DNA from: Bacillota bacterium | GTDB lineage: Bacteria > Bacillota > Bacilli > Alicyclobacillales > SLC66 | Assembly (NCBI GenBank): GCA_021820825.1 | Contig: JAKADD010000189.1 | Location: 1 to 5,591, forward strand | DNA: 5,591 nt | Reading direction: 5' to 3' | Shown: positions 4,700 to 5,591 of the stretch, piece by piece | Numbering within the stretch: the first letter of the stretch is position 1 | How the letters are laid out: each line of letters opens with the position of its first letter | Position numbers and translations under genes: made by a program | Notes under the pieces: model-generated | What the model was told of the DNA's origin: nothing | The model's database searches: none | What the model saw: the letters and a program-made list of their open reading frames with translations, nothing else

Positions 4700-5591
4700 C
4701 GCGATGGGTGGTGATCATGCGCCGCAGGCGCCTGTACAGGGAACGCTGGCGGTGGCCCGCGAGTTTGGCGACACCGAGTTTCTGCTCGTCGGTCGCGAAG
4801 CGGACATCCTAGCCGAGGCTCGCGAGATTCCGCACAATGTAAGGATTGTCGCTGCTGCGGATGTGATTGCCGCCAATGCGGAGCCGGTCAGGTCGGTGCG
4901 GCGGCAGAAAGACTCGTCGCTCGTGGTGTGCACCTCTCTGGTGCGCGATGGATTGGCTGACGGCATGGTGTCCGCAGGCAACACCGGCGCGTTCATGGTA
5001 GCGGGCCTGCTCATCGTGGGGCGTATGGAGGGCATCGAAAGACCGGCGCTTGCGGCTGTATTGCCGACCTTTACGGGAAGAGAGGCGCTGCTGCTCGATG
5101 CTGGCGCGAACACCGATTCTTCAGCGCAGCATTTGCTGCAGTGGGCCACGATGGGGCAGGCGTACATGCGCTTGACAGAAGGCCTTGAGAAACCGCGAGT
5201 CGGTCTGCTCAACATTGGGGCGGAGGCGGGGAAGGGCAACGAGCTCTGCAAGGCGGCGTATCCGTTGCTGCGAGATTCCTGCCCAGGTTTTGTCGGGAAT
5301 GTGGAGGCGCGCGAACTGCTGCGCGGCGTGTGCGACGTGATTGTGTGCGATGGCTTTGTCGGCAATGTGCTGGTCAAATTCTATGAAGGGGTTGGGCTGG
5401 GGCTGCTTGATTCCCTGCGGCAGCTGTTTCTGGCTTCGCCTGTCACCAAACTCGCGGCGCTGGCTCTAAAAGGCGGGTTGCAGACTTTGCGCAGCCGCTT
5501 TGATTATGCTGAGTATGGCGGCGGACCTTTTCTCGGGGTGCGGGGCGTTTTAGTCAAGGCGCACGGCTCCTCGAATGCGCGGGCATTCGAG
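4683..5591 (+). CDS. plsX: phosphate acyltransferase PlsX (3' end outside the window)
   Basis: PlsX converts acyl-ACP plus phosphate to acyl-phosphate, the donor for PlsY in the first step of phospholipid synthesis; it is a peripheral membrane enzyme. The frame is open for 303 codons to the window edge with no stop; the family is about 330-340 residues, so roughly 30 are missing. My own translation shows the conserved blocks in order: KIAIDAMGGDHAP at the N-terminus, VSAGNTGAF, LLLDAGANTD, VGLLNIGAEAGKGNE, GFVGNVEARELL, CDGFVGNVLVKFYEG, and near the edge GGGPFLGVRGVLVKAHGSS. No motif is broken. It begins at a TTG inside the end of fapR (17-nt overlap), which implies translational coupling to its own regulator. 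In related genomes fab genes usually follow; that lies outside this window. Confidence 0.96.
   Translation, partial: MKIAIDAMGGDHAPQAPVQGTLAVAREFGDTEFLLVGREADILAEAREIPHNVRIVAAADVIAANAEPVRSVRRQKDSSLVVCTSLVRDGLADGMVSAGNTGAFMVAGLLIVGRMEGIERPALAAVLPTFTGREALLLDAGANTDSSAQHLLQWATMGQAYMRLTEGLEKPRVGLLNIGAEAGKGNELCKAAYPLLRDSCPGFVGNVEARELLRGVCDVIVCDGFVGNVLVKFYEGVGLGLLDSLRQLFLASPVTKLAALALKGGLQTLRSRFDYAEYGGGPFLGVRGVLVKAHGSSNARAFE

Noticed and set aside
4715..5377. 220-codon minus-strand open frame opposite plsX
   Set aside because: Ser/Thr/Pro-rich low-complexity translation typical of an antisense frame. The plus strand carries all PlsX motifs.

Overview
The window looks like ordinary chromosomal housekeeping DNA from a moderately GC-rich member of the Bacillota (class Bacilli). 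The reasons are strong AGGAGG-type ribosome binding sites, frequent GTG and TTG starts, a FapR-type malonyl-CoA regulator, and the rsmD-coaD-ylbK-ylbL-ylbN-rpmF gene order of the Bacillus ylb region. An Alicyclobacillaceae-like lineage is a reasonable guess from GC content and gene order, but it is not proven here. No mobile element, CRISPR array, tRNA or rRNA is visible. All coding is on the plus strand.

Layout. Positions 63-2018 carry rsmD (16S rRNA guanine methyltransferase), coaD (phosphopantetheine adenylyltransferase, coenzyme A synthesis) and a patatin-like hydrolase (YlbK/RssA type). The last overlaps by 7 nt a membrane-anchored PDZ-Lon serine protease (YlbL/SepM type, 2012-3091). A near-consensus sigma-A promoter at 3131-3159 then starts a short unit, yceD (ylbN, from a TTG at 3191) plus rpmF (ribosomal protein L32, zinc form). 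This unit ends at a strong intrinsic terminator at 3964-4007. Downstream are fapR (GTG at 4106) and plsX (TTG at 4683, overlapping fapR by 17 nt). plsX runs off the right edge about 30 codons before its expected end. A candidate fapR promoter lies on the terminator itself.

Functional logic. The right half joins ribosome assembly (YceD, L32) to the start of phospholipid synthesis (FapR sensing malonyl-CoA, PlsX making acyl-phosphate). The left half supplies rRNA modification, coenzyme A and envelope proteolysis. The genes themselves are well-known families. What deserves a second look is the non-coding control DNA, above all the 188 nt between rpmF and fapR, where a terminator, a possible overlapping promoter and competing hairpins are packed together. 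I found no evidence of a previously undescribed system.
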